Shown piece by piece: positions 45,901 through 53,683 of a DNA stretch of 64,000 nucleotides; position 1 is the first letter of the stretch; every line of letters starts with the position of its first letter. Origin of the DNA: Gemmata massiliana (GTDB taxonomy: Bacteria; Planctomycetota; Planctomycetia; Gemmatales; Gemmataceae); assembly GCF_901538265.1 (NCBI RefSeq), contig NZ_LR593886.1, positions 1,302,001 to 1,366,000 of the forward strand. The letters run 5' to 3'. Both the position numbers and the translations under genes were made by a program. A model generated the notes under the pieces. It saw only the letters and a list, made by a program, of their open reading frames with translations, was not told where the DNA came from and ran no database searches.

Positions 45901-46573
45901 CTTCGGCACGTTCAACCCGATCCCGCTCGACGGAACCTCGGCGTACCAGCCCGGGGTCGCGCCGGGCACGCTGCAACCGGGCACGTTGCAACCGGCGTAC
46001 ATCCCGCCGAGTGCGCAACCGGGTGCGGTACAGCCGAATCACCTGATGCCGCCGGGCGGCGCGGCCATTCTGCCGATGGCGCCCCAGTCGATGCAATCGG
46101 GCACCCCGATGCCGGGGCAACCCATACCGGGAACGGGGACACTTCCTCCGCTCCCGGGCGCACCCGGAGCAATGGCCCCGCAACTGTGGCCGACCCAGCC
46201 CACCGCGGGCGTGATGCCGATCAGCGCGACTCAGCCGACGTTCGCGCCCCCGGCTTCAACTCAAGCGGTGGTGCAACCGGGCTTCGTGCAGCCAACGACG
46301 GCCCCGGTGTACCCGCAATCGATCCCGGTTCAGCCCGCACCGGTGGGTTACACGATGCAAGTGCCCGGTGCGCCGGTACAGCCCGTAGCGCCCCCCGGGG
46401 CACCGAACACCGCGGGGCGCGGGTTCACGATGGTCGGCGGTGCGCCCGCTCCGGCGGCACCCACTCAACCACAACCGGCAACGGGTAAGGACACCCCGCC
46501 GGCGGACAAGAAGCCGCTTCCCAAAACCACGGAGGGTACGCAATGGGGTACCGGAAACAACATCTTCCGTTGA
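39986..46573 (+). CDS. gspD: Giant type II secretion secretin GspD
   Basis: The protein has about 2195 residues from ATG 39986, which follows GGGGGA; an upstream frame from 39881 does not add a signal peptide. A signal sequence (LPGVLAAAAGLTGPVDRALA) leads to an N0-like domain (residues about 71-152: VSIHFEKARWEDVLDWYSKE). From about 170 to 1650 there are roughly 11-13 N1-type modules, each with the pattern 'hydrophobic strand, LKxxxAxE, two helices, then V..NAxLVxAP'. A Gly-rich stretch (GGFGGGG repeats, about 892-975) interrupts the series. The secretin core is near 1652-1915 (PPQVVIQVTIAEVQLN, VDVLSRPQVQVADNQTGYMN, VLASDGETIVLGGLISRQE). A Pro/Gln-rich tail of about 270 residues ends the protein. 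Usual GspD length is 650-750. It would form the outer-membrane channel. Confidence 0.93.
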   Translation: MGQRRGSQARAVPFWKLLKLRKWLPGVLAAAAGLTGPVDRALAQPVPMSVPGAPGAVAPVAPSAPAIPTAPAKTVSIHFEKARWEDVLDWYSKETGLTLITTVHPTGTVNIKPGKDRKFTIGEVTDLINEAMMQQKFILIRRHMTFFIQPSDEKIDPTLLPRVTLSELPERGRTEIVQVVVPVEGMVVEDATEELKKLLTPFGTMVPLTKPNALLIQDTVGNIARIQKTLDDIVDKTKGADSLNHVCEYRRAQEIAEVLKTLMSDATTRIDITGTQQMPQTFDPRGGGGWGGGSGWGGGDPRWSGGPGGSSDPRRGPGGQQPVGSGRVKTVQIAVDAKRNAILVTAPQDKIGLAEKLIKEQDKPVKPGDGKIVVGEPVLKTYTVQAGAADLAKNIQAKFPWLQAIGLPAQNQILVVASPADHKDVENYLGLGGGPGTAATDLTFIPLSALDPGEAAAIVTKIMPTPAAGGPTVEPVKTGNVGLMVKGSSAQILEIKKILILNGETSIGTDTMPSGPAPTSRTITLGGNTNAAVVAELLGRAMEGMGKKVIINDPLNPKPPVLRPPAGGLPPGSEPAPRQPVPVQPAPTRPPTLGTRDQLPGRDFLISAQISDPEKKDDKPIIITVTGGKLLIQSDDTKALEVLSQLARYITTEGAKADENLFKVIRLRSVSAEDAARELTEIFNGPQQQQQGGNRGPGGFNPLALFGGLGGGANQTPPAPGRVRVVAERSSNSVVVVKASPLDLVLIEKLLEGAIDGGPNDSAVVMKTYRIPVKNADATEVARQIRELYRSAMLPSGGQAGGLPVFNPFAAAALGGGGGGQQQQQRPPALSLTVDDRSNSITVVCTEPMYQDIREFVGQLDSATINTTETVKLVQLKGIDPNVVQQAINAMQGRDTRQQQQGNRGGFGGGGPGGFGGGGQGGFGGGGPGGFGGGGFGGGGAGMGGGGGTRGGGGGATGGGGTRGGGGGGARPGGGRQASLGTTEGPLNFDYRGTDAPSAVSKIYDPMIDTPDFGYNRPAKQSNDVVQVGARQPEPPVIPGGALPQTMPQPPVPPGYERPGTPPGTGVAGGPTESAPRGTVTAIPITGFDAIVIRAQDAQDLELVLQLIDLLQRQGKEVQPKVEVVRLEHGDCNYIADAFNALLTRVQIGQNGNYVPAARTGVTSPGFGNQGALGGAGAAGSQNVGALALPRFNAVLLVAPEARFEDVKKELKRLDQPSGAPLKAFHLTNASAQIVAQQLQNFWNTRYPGESLQRNQFRVTFDIASNTVFIQGSPSDLKDAAELISLMDTSVSKAVNDMRVFRLKNALSDELGQVLSQALTANVLSQQPQQQFTSPLAQTAGGQTAFGGFTTQQQQGQQGLQNQVGQQLGQQNQIGQGNQGGLNGAQQVQQINALIPTIGTGGAGGLHTKSTAIRFYSAKDGKTYETGFLSDVHIVSNARINALVIAAPTETMKVIEQLVESLDTVAAARSYVNVFQLSKGADANLTANLIAQLFTGQGRQANTNIGTQGLGNTNQARPLLVLTGNPADGASLIDLRLSVDDRTNSLIVAGSLNDLDTIRAIIARLEGTDAQARYHEVVKLRNAAAADVATALQTFFTNSLAAYTGAQFTSVYQQLQRNVVVIAEPVSNTVLIAATPQYFGEIKRIIDKIDSQPPQVVIQVTIAEVQLNNTEEAGVELGLQTPVLFNRGTGLNFNTTAALPNVAVSEGTVGFQGLGNLGVGRTSPTQGVGGFVFSASSDTFSLLVRALKAQGRVDVLSRPQVQVADNQTGYMNVGQKFPVATGSTITNGLSQQGINYVDIGITLQVTPRVNPDGKVLMRVEPTVSSVQPGSVSVGGIQAAVFNQQTVQTTVLASDGETIVLGGLISRQETRNETGIPYMKDIPYVGSLFRYRTHTLQRREILVIMTPHIVRNEYDQARILAEESAKMKWCLPEVAAAHTHGMEVMGPASQGARPVPVGGPQGGAQQPAPGPAYFGTFNPIPLDGTSAYQPGVAPGTLQPGTLQPAYIPPSAQPGAVQPNHLMPPGGAAILPMAPQSMQSGTPMPGQPIPGTGTLPPLPGAPGAMAPQLWPTQPTAGVMPISATQPTFAPPASTQAVVQPGFVQPTTAPVYPQSIPVQPAPVGYTMQVPGAPVQPVAPPGAPNTAGRGFTMVGGAPAPAAPTQPQPATGKDTPPADKKPLPKTTEGTQWGTGNNIFR
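42661..42912 (+). repeat. Gly-rich tandem repeat within gspD
   Basis: Short units of GGGTTCGG(C/T)GG(G/T)GG are repeated in tandem and code for GGFGGGG and GGGTRGGGG blocks. It marks an internal linker between two groups of N1 modules. Repeat number is likely to vary between strains. Confidence 0.9.
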
Positions 46574-47748
46574 TCGTGTTGGCGTCCGGGATGCTGGCCC
46601 TCGGTAGCGGCTGCACGACCACGGGCGCGACCGACGCGAAGAAGATCGAGTCGAAGAAGCCCGACGTGATGCAACCGGGCGTGCTGCCGCCGCCCCAGGA
46701 AACGACCCGCCCGGTGTCCGCTGTGGGACCGGGTGGGGCGGTGGTCCCGGCCTCCGGAACTACCACGGCTATGTCCGTGGGGAACCCGCAAGCGCCCGCG
46801 GAGCCCGCGTCGCCACTCACGAAACTGACCTCGCGCCCCGAGCGCAAGGTGGTCGCGACCGAGATGGCGGTGGGCTGGCAGAACCGGATCGCCTCGCTAC
46901 CGGACCCGGTGCGCGCCGGGCGCGTGAGTCCGGGCATCGTGGGCCAGATGTTCCTCTTCGGAGGGACGAAATTGGAGTTCGCCCAGGCCGACGGTACGCT
47001 CACCGTGGACCTGGTCGACGAGACCCCGCGCCAACCGGGGCAGCCCGCGGCCAAGCCCGAACGGTGGCAGTTCAGCAAGGAGATCTTGCGGAACTTGCAG
47101 GCCCGCGACGAAACGTTCGGGAAGAGCTACGTGCTGTTCCTCCCGTGGCCGTCGTACACGCCGGACGTCACGCGGGTGCGGATTTCCGCCCGTTACGACC
47201 CGGAGAACGGCCACACGCTGTTCTCGACGCCGAACAACATCACGTTCGACACGAGCGTGTCGCAAGACCCGCGCATGTGGGCCGAAAAGTCGAACGTGTC
47301 GACGCCGATTGTTCCCGGAAAGCCGCTCGGTGCCGGTTCAATGCCGGGGCTGGGCGGGGTGACGACGAGTGGCGTGATGCCGATTTCCGGCGCGGCGGGC
47401 GCGCCGATCCCGCTCGGCGGGGCGACGACGCCTGGCACGATGATGCCGATTCAGTCGAACGGACCGGCCCCAATGGTGCCCATCCCGCAGGGCGGCGCCA
47501 TGTTGCCGATCCAACCGAACGGTGCGGCCCCGATGATGCCGATTCAGCCGAACGGCGCCATGATGCCGATCCCGCCGGGTACGGTTCCGGCGGGTGCGCC
47601 GAGCACGGCTCCCGCAGCGCCGGTGGGTGTAGTTCCGGTAATTCCAGCGGCCCCAACGACCGTGGCTCCGACAGCGGCGCCCACGAACCCGGCGCCGCTG
47701 CCCGATGGGTTGCCCCCGCTCACCATCACGCTGCCCACGCGACAGTGA
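46543..47748 (+). CDS. Lipoprotein of unknown function, coupled to the secretin
   Basis: The protein has 401 residues from ATG 46543. The start lies 31 bases inside the end of gspD in another frame, so translation is probably coupled. A signal with lipobox-like LGSGC puts the lipidated residue at Cys24. The middle region (SRPERKVVATEMAVGWQNRI, TLTVDLVDETPRQPGQPAAK, LFLPWPSYTPDVTRVRISAR) looks like an exported beta-rich domain. The tail from about 270 is repetitive: MLPIQPNGAAPMMPIQPNGA. It may be a pilotin or accessory lipoprotein of the secretin, by location only. A strong terminator follows. Confidence 0.8.
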   Translation: MGYRKQHLPLIVLASGMLALGSGCTTTGATDAKKIESKKPDVMQPGVLPPPQETTRPVSAVGPGGAVVPASGTTTAMSVGNPQAPAEPASPLTKLTSRPERKVVATEMAVGWQNRIASLPDPVRAGRVSPGIVGQMFLFGGTKLEFAQADGTLTVDLVDETPRQPGQPAAKPERWQFSKEILRNLQARDETFGKSYVLFLPWPSYTPDVTRVRISARYDPENGHTLFSTPNNITFDTSVSQDPRMWAEKSNVSTPIVPGKPLGAGSMPGLGGVTTSGVMPISGAAGAPIPLGGATTPGTMMPIQSNGPAPMVPIPQGGAMLPIQPNGAAPMMPIQPNGAMMPIPPGTVPAGAPSTAPAAPVGVVPVIPAAPTTVAPTAAPTNPAPLPDGLPPLTITLPTRQ

Positions 47749-47766
47749 GTTGGTGACGAACAGTTA

Positions 47767-47839
47767 GAGCCGGGTGCGCGAGTGGCCGGAGGCGTTGCGT
47801 TACAAGCGCAAAACCTCCGGCCACTCGCGCACCCGGCTC
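47767..47839 (+). terminator. Perfect 26-bp hairpin
   Basis: Arms 47767-47792 and 47814-47839 are fully complementary with a 21-base loop, 18 bases after the lipoprotein stop. It marks the end of the secretion cluster. Confidence 0.85.
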
Positions 47840-47897
47840 GCCTTTGTTTCCCCGCGCCCGACAATGCACCTGTCCGCTGTGCGAACCCGGGGAGCGC

Positions 47898-48776
47898 ATG
47901 ACCGAGCCGATACTGGCGACCGAAAATCTGACCAAAGACTACGGCTCGTTCCGCGCGCTGAACGCCCTCACCCTTTCCGTCAACCCGGGCGAAGTGGTCG
48001 GGTTGCTCGGCCCCAACGGGTCGGGCAAGTCCACGGCCCTGCGGCTCGTGCTCGGCTTCCTCCGCCCGACGAACGGTCGCGCGAGCATCGGCGGGGTCGA
48101 CTGCTGGGCCGATAGTGTCGAGGCGCGCAAGCGGGTCGCGTACCTGCCGGGCGAACTGCGGCTCTACGACACCATGACCGGCCGCCGACTCGTCACGTTC
48201 CTCGCACAACTCCGGGGTGACGTTCCCGGCCCCGAGATCGACGACCTCGCGAAGAAACTGGACATCGACATCGACCGGCCGCTCACGCAGATGTCCAGTG
48301 GTATGAAGCGGAAGGTGGCGCTGCTTGCGGTGCTGGTGCCGAAGGTTCCGCTCATCATCCTCGACGAGCCGACGAACACGCTCGATCCCACGATGCGCGA
48401 CGAACTGCTCGACCAACTCAAGGCCGCGCGCGACCGCGGTCAGGCGGTCCTGTTCTCGTCGCACGTCCTCCAGGAAGTCGAAGCGGTGTGTGATCGGGTC
48501 GCGGTTCTGCGCCGCGGGGAACTGGTTCACGTGCAGGAAATGAGTTCGTTGCGCGAGGGCCGGAACGTGAGCGCGCGACTCACCGGTGCCCCGCCCGCTC
48601 TCGGTCCCGGTGGGGCGCCCCTTGATGCGAACGCGATCACGACCGACGGGCGCCTCCAGTTGACGTTCCGCGGCCCGCTCCCCGCGCTCCTCGACTGGCT
48701 CGCGAAGCAACCGCTCACGGACTTAGTAATCGAGCCACAGGGCCTGACACCGATCTACAAGAAGTTCCACGGCTAA
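47898..48776 (+). CDS. ABC transporter ATP-binding protein
   Basis: The protein has 292 residues from ATG 47898. The ABC domain has Walker A (VGLLGPNGSGKSTALRLVLG), signature MSSGMKRKVALLAVLV (variant of LSGGQ), Walker B (VPLIILDEPTNTLDPTM) and the H-loop SSHVLQEVE. The C-terminal 60 residues are the extra domain common in ABC-2 exporters. It pairs with the permease at 48874. The substrate is unknown. Confidence 0.93.
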   Translation: MTEPILATENLTKDYGSFRALNALTLSVNPGEVVGLLGPNGSGKSTALRLVLGFLRPTNGRASIGGVDCWADSVEARKRVAYLPGELRLYDTMTGRRLVTFLAQLRGDVPGPEIDDLAKKLDIDIDRPLTQMSSGMKRKVALLAVLVPKVPLIILDEPTNTLDPTMRDELLDQLKAARDRGQAVLFSSHVLQEVEAVCDRVAVLRRGELVHVQEMSSLREGRNVSARLTGAPPALGPGGAPLDANAITTDGRLQLTFRGPLPALLDWLAKQPLTDLVIEPQGLTPIYKKFHG

Positions 48777-48779
48777 CCG

Positions 48780-48863
48780 GGCGAACGGCCGGCGTGAGTC
48801 GGCTGGTCAGAACTCGCAGAGCACGTGTCACTCTCACCAGCCGGCTCGCGCCGGCCGTTCGCC
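48780..48863. repeat. 28-bp arm hairpin repeat between the ABC genes
   Basis: Arms 48780-48807 and 48836-48863 match at 26 of 28 positions. It shares its sequence type (GAACGGCCGGCGTGAG) with the hairpin at 6697-6758 before htpG. It lies between the ATPase stop and the permease start. Confidence 0.75.
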
Positions 48864-48873
48864 GGAAGCACAC

Positions 48874-49848
48874 ATGACCATAATTCTCGTCCGCAAACTG
48901 CTCCGCGACGTGCGCCCCGCGTTCATCGCGGTGTCCGTCATCCTGTTCGCGTTCGCGATGCTTTGGGTGAAGATCACGCAGCGCGTGACGACCGAGATCG
49001 CACCGATGTTCAAGATCGTTTCCACGGTCGCGATGGGCGACCCGAAGCGCTTCGAGAACCTGATGATGCGCGGGCCGAGCAAGGTGTCCCAGGCCGCTCT
49101 TGGGTGGGGCGAAATCAACTTCGAGCGCCCGACCGAGTTCCTGTCCATCGGGATGCTGCACCCGATCGTCCTCATCCTGTCCGTGGTGTGGTGCGTGGGG
49201 CGCGGGGCCAGTGCGGTAGCCGGCGAACTCGACCGCGGTACGATGGAACTGCTCATGTCGCAACCGGTCCCGCGGAACCGGTTGCTACTCGCTCACCTGA
49301 TTGTCGATTGTGTAGTGCTACCCGCGCTGTGCTTGGCGTTCTTCGCGGGCACGCAGTTCGGCCTCGCAACGGCCGGCCCGTTCGTGCCGAACTACACCGC
49401 GCTGGACGAGATCCCGCAGTTGAAGAGCCTCCCGCGCGACACGACACCGCTGGAGGTCAGCGGAATGGGCGAGATTCCGGGGCTAGTCAATACGCTCGCG
49501 CTGATGTTCGCGATCAGCGGCATGACGCTCGCAATGTCCGCGTTCGGCCGGAGCCGGTGGTGGGTGGTGGGGCTCGCGGTGCTGGTACTGGTGGTGATGT
49601 TTGTGGGGAACACGATCGGTCAGTTGTGGGAACCGGCCGGGTTCGTGCGCCCGCTGACGTTCTTCTACTACTACCAACCCCAGCGCGCGATGATCGCGGA
49701 CGTCTGGACCGTCGATCTCAACAAGTCGTGGGATCTTGGGGGGAGCTTCTTCGTGCCCGCGGTCGGGGTGCTGTTCGCGGTGGGGGCCGCGGGTTACGCG
49801 CTCGCGTTACGAACATTTACCCGCCGCGATCTCCCGGCCCCACTGTGA
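48874..49848 (+). CDS. ABC-2 type permease
   Basis: The protein has 324 residues with about six membrane segments, for example AFIAVSVILFAFAMLWVKIT, MLHPIVLILSVVWCVGRGAS and WVVGLAVLVLVVMFVGNTIG. The segment VAGELDRGTMELLMSQPVPR is the coupling region typical of ABC-2 permeases. With the ATPase at 47898 it forms an exporter, perhaps of a lipid, copper-site factor or drug. No regulator is adjacent. Confidence 0.9.
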   Translation: MTIILVRKLLRDVRPAFIAVSVILFAFAMLWVKITQRVTTEIAPMFKIVSTVAMGDPKRFENLMMRGPSKVSQAALGWGEINFERPTEFLSIGMLHPIVLILSVVWCVGRGASAVAGELDRGTMELLMSQPVPRNRLLLAHLIVDCVVLPALCLAFFAGTQFGLATAGPFVPNYTALDEIPQLKSLPRDTTPLEVSGMGEIPGLVNTLALMFAISGMTLAMSAFGRSRWWVVGLAVLVLVVMFVGNTIGQLWEPAGFVRPLTFFYYYQPQRAMIADVWTVDLNKSWDLGGSFFVPAVGVLFAVGAAGYALALRTFTRRDLPAPL

Positions 49849-50115
49849 GTTACGGCTTGTTGAGATTTGTGCCGGGCGAAAACTTCCGCGGTTGGCGTTG
49901 ACAACTTTTGTGAACCCGTCCAGTATACCCAGAAGTTCTGCCTCTTCTCTGTTCCGGCCCCATCGTATTGAGGCGCAAGCCAAAATACGATGGGGTTTTC
50001 TTCATCGTCTTCACACTTCCTACTTCTTTCGGGATCGTTGGTTGCACTGTCTTCTGTTCTCGGCGCTTGGCTATACTGTGACCTTACGAACGTGTGCGCC
50101 CCGGGAGCAGGTGTC

Positions 50116-52362
50116 GTGCAACCGCCCGCAAATTCCACAAGTCCTGCGAACCTCGACGACCCGGCCCTCTACATCAACCGCGACCTGAGCTGGTTGGATT
50201 TCAACCGGCGCGTGCTGGAAGAGGCCCAAGACCCGACCGTTCCCATGCTGGAGCGGCTGAAGTTCCTCGCGATCTTCAGCTCGAACCTGGACGAGTTCTT
50301 CATGGTCCGGGTGGGCGGGATTCAACAGAAGGTCCAGGCCAACATTCCGATCGGGTCCGGGGCCGATCAGTTGTCCCCGCGGGTGCAACTGGAACAGGTA
50401 CGAACCACCACGCGCGAACTCGTAACCGAGCAGTATCGCGTGCTGCACGAGGAGGTGCTACCGGCGCTGGCCGGGCGCGGGATCGTGCTCCGCACCGCCG
50501 ACCAACTCTCGGAGGCGGACCGCGCGCACGTCCGCGAGCTGTTCACGCGGGAGATTTTTCCTGTCCTGACGCCGCTCTCGACCGATCCGGCGCACCCGTT
50601 CCCGCACCTCCAGAACAAGTCCCTCAACCTCGCCGTCGTCCTGCACCGGCCCAACGACGCCGACCCGCTCTACGCGGTCGTTCAGGTGCCCAGCGTGCTC
50701 CCGCGCTTCTTACCCCTACCCGTGCCCCGGGCGGAAACGCCCGGCCCGACCGAGGAGAAGGTGAAGGCGGGTACGAACGGTGAGACCTCGGGCGTGATCC
50801 CCTTCGCCTCGCGCCCCATCCCGCTCGCCCCGACGCCGCACGCATTTTTGCCACTCGAAGACGCGATCCGCCTGCACCTGCGGGAACTGTTCCCGGGATT
50901 GGAGATCGGGAACGCGGTCGCGTTCCGCGTGACGCGGGACAGTGAGTACGAAATCGACGACGAAGTGGACGACCTGCTCGAAGAGATCGAGGCCCACGTT
51001 CGCGCGCGGCGCCGGGGGCACCCGGTGCGCCTGGAGATCGACAACGGCGCCCCGCCGGACATGCAACTGTTCCTCACCGACGGACTGAACCTGAACGCGG
51101 CCGACGTGTACCCGACGCGGGGACCGCTCGACCTGACGGGCCTGTTCCAGATGCTCGCGGTGCCCGGGTTCGCGGACCTGCGCGACCCGCCGTTCACCCC
51201 GGCGGCCGTGAGCGCGTTCGTCCAGGCGAGCAACCCGTGGTCGGTCATCCGCGGGCGCGACGTGCTCGTGTTCCACCCCTACGAGTCCTTCGCGCCGGTC
51301 GTGGAGTTCATCCAGGCTGCCGCGTCCGACGAGCGCGTCCTCGCGATCAAGCAGACGCTCTACCGCACGAGCAGCGATTCGCCGATCGTCCGGGCGCTCC
51401 AGCGGGCCGCCGACCTGGGCAAGCAGGTCACGGCCGTGGTGGAACTGAAGGCCCGCATGGACGAGGAGCGGAACATCCTCTGGGCGCGGGAGCTGGAAAA
51501 GGCCGGGGTCCACGTGGTGTTCGGGTTCGTCGGGCTGAAAACGCACTGCAAGGTGTCGCTCGTGGTGCGCCGCGACGAGGACCACGCGATCCGCCGGTAC
51601 GTCCACCTCGGCAGCGGGAACTACAACCCGCAGACGGCCCGCGTGTACACGGACCTCGGGCTGTTCACCTGCAACCCGGAAGTGGCCGAGGACGCGACGC
51701 TCCTCTTCAACCACCTCACCGCCAGCACCCCGCTGCCGGCGATGCGGAAGCTGCTCGTCGCGCCGACCCGCCTGCAAACGCAGATGATCGAGAAGATCGA
51801 CCGCGAGGCCGCGAACCTCAAGGCCGGGAAGCCCGCGCGCCTGCTGGTGAAGGTCAACGGCATTCTGGAACCCGCGGTGGTGAAAGCGCTGTACCGTGCG
51901 AGCCAGTCCGGGGTGAAAATCGACATCGCGTGTCGCGGGATCTGCTCGCTGCGCCCGGGAATCCCGGGTGTGAGCGAGAACATTCGCGTCATTTCGGTAG
52001 TCGACCGATTCCTCGAACACAGCCGCATCTTCTACTTTGAGAACGGCGGTTCGCCGGAAGTGTTCGTCGGCAGCGCCGACTGGATGGACCGCAACTTGAG
52101 CCGGCGCGTGGAGGTGGTGTTCCCGATCGAGCAGCCGGACCTGAAGCAACGGGTCATTGATGTGCTCAAAACCACTCTCGCGGACACCGCGAAGGCGCGC
52201 GAACTGCTCCCGGACGGGCACTACCACCGCGTGACGCCGCCCGACGGCCAAACTCCACTGCGAAGTCAGGTACGATTCCTGGAACAAGCCAACGAACCGC
52301 CGCCCCCGCCACCAACTGCTCCCGCCACTCCCAAGCCCGTTCGCCGCGCCAAGCGCCGGTAA
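50116..52362 (+). CDS. ppk1: Polyphosphate kinase
   Basis: The protein has 748 residues if it starts at GTG 50116, which has GGGAG about ten bases upstream; the frame is open from 49990 and GTG 50092 is another candidate. Domain order is that of Ppk1: N domain (YINRDLSWLDFNRRVLEEAQ), head domain with FSSNLDEFFMVRVGGI, then C1 and C2 domains. The phosphohistidine site is GLKTHCKVSLVVRR, followed by RRYVHLGSGNYNPQTARVYT. The C2 motif is CRGICSLRPGIPGVSENIRV. It makes polyphosphate from ATP reversibly. A terminator hairpin follows. Confidence 0.96.
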   Translation: MQPPANSTSPANLDDPALYINRDLSWLDFNRRVLEEAQDPTVPMLERLKFLAIFSSNLDEFFMVRVGGIQQKVQANIPIGSGADQLSPRVQLEQVRTTTRELVTEQYRVLHEEVLPALAGRGIVLRTADQLSEADRAHVRELFTREIFPVLTPLSTDPAHPFPHLQNKSLNLAVVLHRPNDADPLYAVVQVPSVLPRFLPLPVPRAETPGPTEEKVKAGTNGETSGVIPFASRPIPLAPTPHAFLPLEDAIRLHLRELFPGLEIGNAVAFRVTRDSEYEIDDEVDDLLEEIEAHVRARRRGHPVRLEIDNGAPPDMQLFLTDGLNLNAADVYPTRGPLDLTGLFQMLAVPGFADLRDPPFTPAAVSAFVQASNPWSVIRGRDVLVFHPYESFAPVVEFIQAAASDERVLAIKQTLYRTSSDSPIVRALQRAADLGKQVTAVVELKARMDEERNILWARELEKAGVHVVFGFVGLKTHCKVSLVVRRDEDHAIRRYVHLGSGNYNPQTARVYTDLGLFTCNPEVAEDATLLFNHLTASTPLPAMRKLLVAPTRLQTQMIEKIDREAANLKAGKPARLLVKVNGILEPAVVKALYRASQSGVKIDIACRGICSLRPGIPGVSENIRVISVVDRFLEHSRIFYFENGGSPEVFVGSADWMDRNLSRRVEVVFPIEQPDLKQRVIDVLKTTLADTAKARELLPDGHYHRVTPPDGQTPLRSQVRFLEQANEPPPPPPTAPATPKPVRRAKRR

Positions 52363-52369
52363 GCAAAAG

Positions 52370-52419
52370 ACCGGTGGCCGCGATCGATCGGACTAATCCG
52401 ACTGATCGCGGCCACCGGT
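52370..52419 (+). terminator. Terminator hairpin after ppk1
   Basis: Arms 52370-52392 and 52397-52419 pair at 21 of 23 positions, starting seven bases after the ppk1 stop. The convergent lipoprotein gene ends at 52440, so it may serve both. Confidence 0.8.
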
Positions 52420-52439
52420 TTCGACCTTCCAGTCCCCGA

Positions 52440-52634
52440 TTACTCGTTCCCGCCGCCCTTCGGCGCGGTCGGCTTGGTAGCCGGCACCGGCGCGGAGGGG
52501 TACGGGTTCGTCGGCCCGGAAATCTGGTAGTCGCTGGGGTTGTACCCGCAATCACACTTACCACCAACGTGGTTGCAGCCGATCGCGGCAACCAGCGCGG
52601 CGAGAACAGACGTCAACGCGATGTATCGGCGCAT
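52440..52634 (-). CDS. Small lipoprotein
   Basis: The protein has 64 residues from ATG 52634. Its signal (RRYIALTSVLAALVAAIGC) ends in a lipobox with Cys20. The mature part is short: CNHVGGKCDCGYNPSDYQ then a Pro-rich tail. It contains three more Cys residues, counting the two in KCDC. The function is unknown. The following 52635-52966 gap, divergent to the nucleotidyltransferase gene, shows no gene. Confidence 0.7.
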   Translation of the reverse strand: MRRYIALTSVLAALVAAIGCNHVGGKCDCGYNPSDYQISGPTNPYPSAPVPATKPTAPKGGGNE

Positions 52635-52966
52635 GACCGTAACCGTCCGTGGCGTGTTGAAGTCGAAAGAGACATCGACCACCCACGGCCGCCGCCGGGA
52701 AGAACACCGTGTGACCGGTGCCCAAGCCCGACGGCAGCACGGGAGGGTGAACGCACTAATGGCCCGCTTCCATGCGCGAACCACCAGAGGCCAGGTGAGT
52801 GTTGGACTCCGCCGCTACCGCACCCGACGCCGGTTATATCGACGGCCCCCGTTACCCGGGTTTACTCGTTTTCGCCGAACCGCGCGGTTTCTCCCGCTCC
52901 CCTCTCTAAACTGGTTGTGAAGCGCGCACCGGTCGCGCACGCATTCTCTCTCAGTGGTATCCGAAC

Positions 52967-53653
52967 GTGGACGCTATCATCCTCGCGGCCGGCAAGGGCA
53001 CTCGGTTGCGCCCGCACACCGAAACGATCCCCAAACCGCTCCTCGACGTTCAGGGGCGGCCGATCCTCGACTGGATCATCGGCGCCCTCCCGCCCGTCGA
53101 CCGCCTCGTGGTCGTGGTCAACTACCTCGCGGAGCAGATCGAGGGATACCTCGCGAAGCAAACGCACGTGAAGAACTGGACCACCGTCCGACAAGCCGAA
53201 CCGCGCGGTACCGGCGACGCGCTCATGAGCTGCCGCGGGGCGGTCATGTCCGACCGGGTGATGGTGCTGAACGGCGACGACCTCATCGGCCGCGCGGACC
53301 TCGCGAAGCTCGCCACGGTACCGATGGGCATCCTTACACACCCCGTGAATGAACCCGAGCACTACGGCATCACGTTCCGGAACCCCGACGGCACACTCGA
53401 AAAGATCGTGGAGAAGCCCCAAGGGTTAACTCCGCCTCAACTGGCGAACATCGGCGGGTACATGTTCCCGCGCTCGGTATTCGATCTCACGCTCCCGCTC
53501 TCACCGCGGAACGAGTACGAAATCACCGACGCGGTCAGCCAGCTCGCAGCGAAGGGGCCGTTCCACGTTGTTGCCGCGAACTACTGGCTCCCGATCGGCA
53601 CCATCGATCAGTGGACCGCCGCACAAACCGCCGACGTCAGCGCCGCCAAGTAA
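52967..53653 (+). CDS. Sugar-phosphate nucleotidyltransferase
   Basis: The protein has 228 residues from GTG 52967. The signature LAAGKGTRLRPHTETIPKPL is that of glucose-1-phosphate thymidylyl/uridylyltransferases and mannose-1-phosphate guanylyltransferases, and the Asp of LNGDDLIGRADLAK binds metal. The short length with no C-terminal left-handed helix suggests the basic catalytic domain only. It activates a sugar for cell-envelope polymers; which sugar is not clear. Confidence 0.9.
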   Translation: MDAIILAAGKGTRLRPHTETIPKPLLDVQGRPILDWIIGALPPVDRLVVVVNYLAEQIEGYLAKQTHVKNWTTVRQAEPRGTGDALMSCRGAVMSDRVMVLNGDDLIGRADLAKLATVPMGILTHPVNEPEHYGITFRNPDGTLEKIVEKPQGLTPPQLANIGGYMFPRSVFDLTLPLSPRNEYEITDAVSQLAAKGPFHVVAANYWLPIGTIDQWTAAQTADVSAAK

Positions 53654-53683
53654 GCGATTCGTCCGCCCGCGGGAGAAACCGGT

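Noticed and set aside
42944-46183. 1079-codon open frame antisense to the secretin
   Set aside because: It is rich in Arg, Val and Asp as expected of a shadow frame and matches no domain; the secretin frame is certain.
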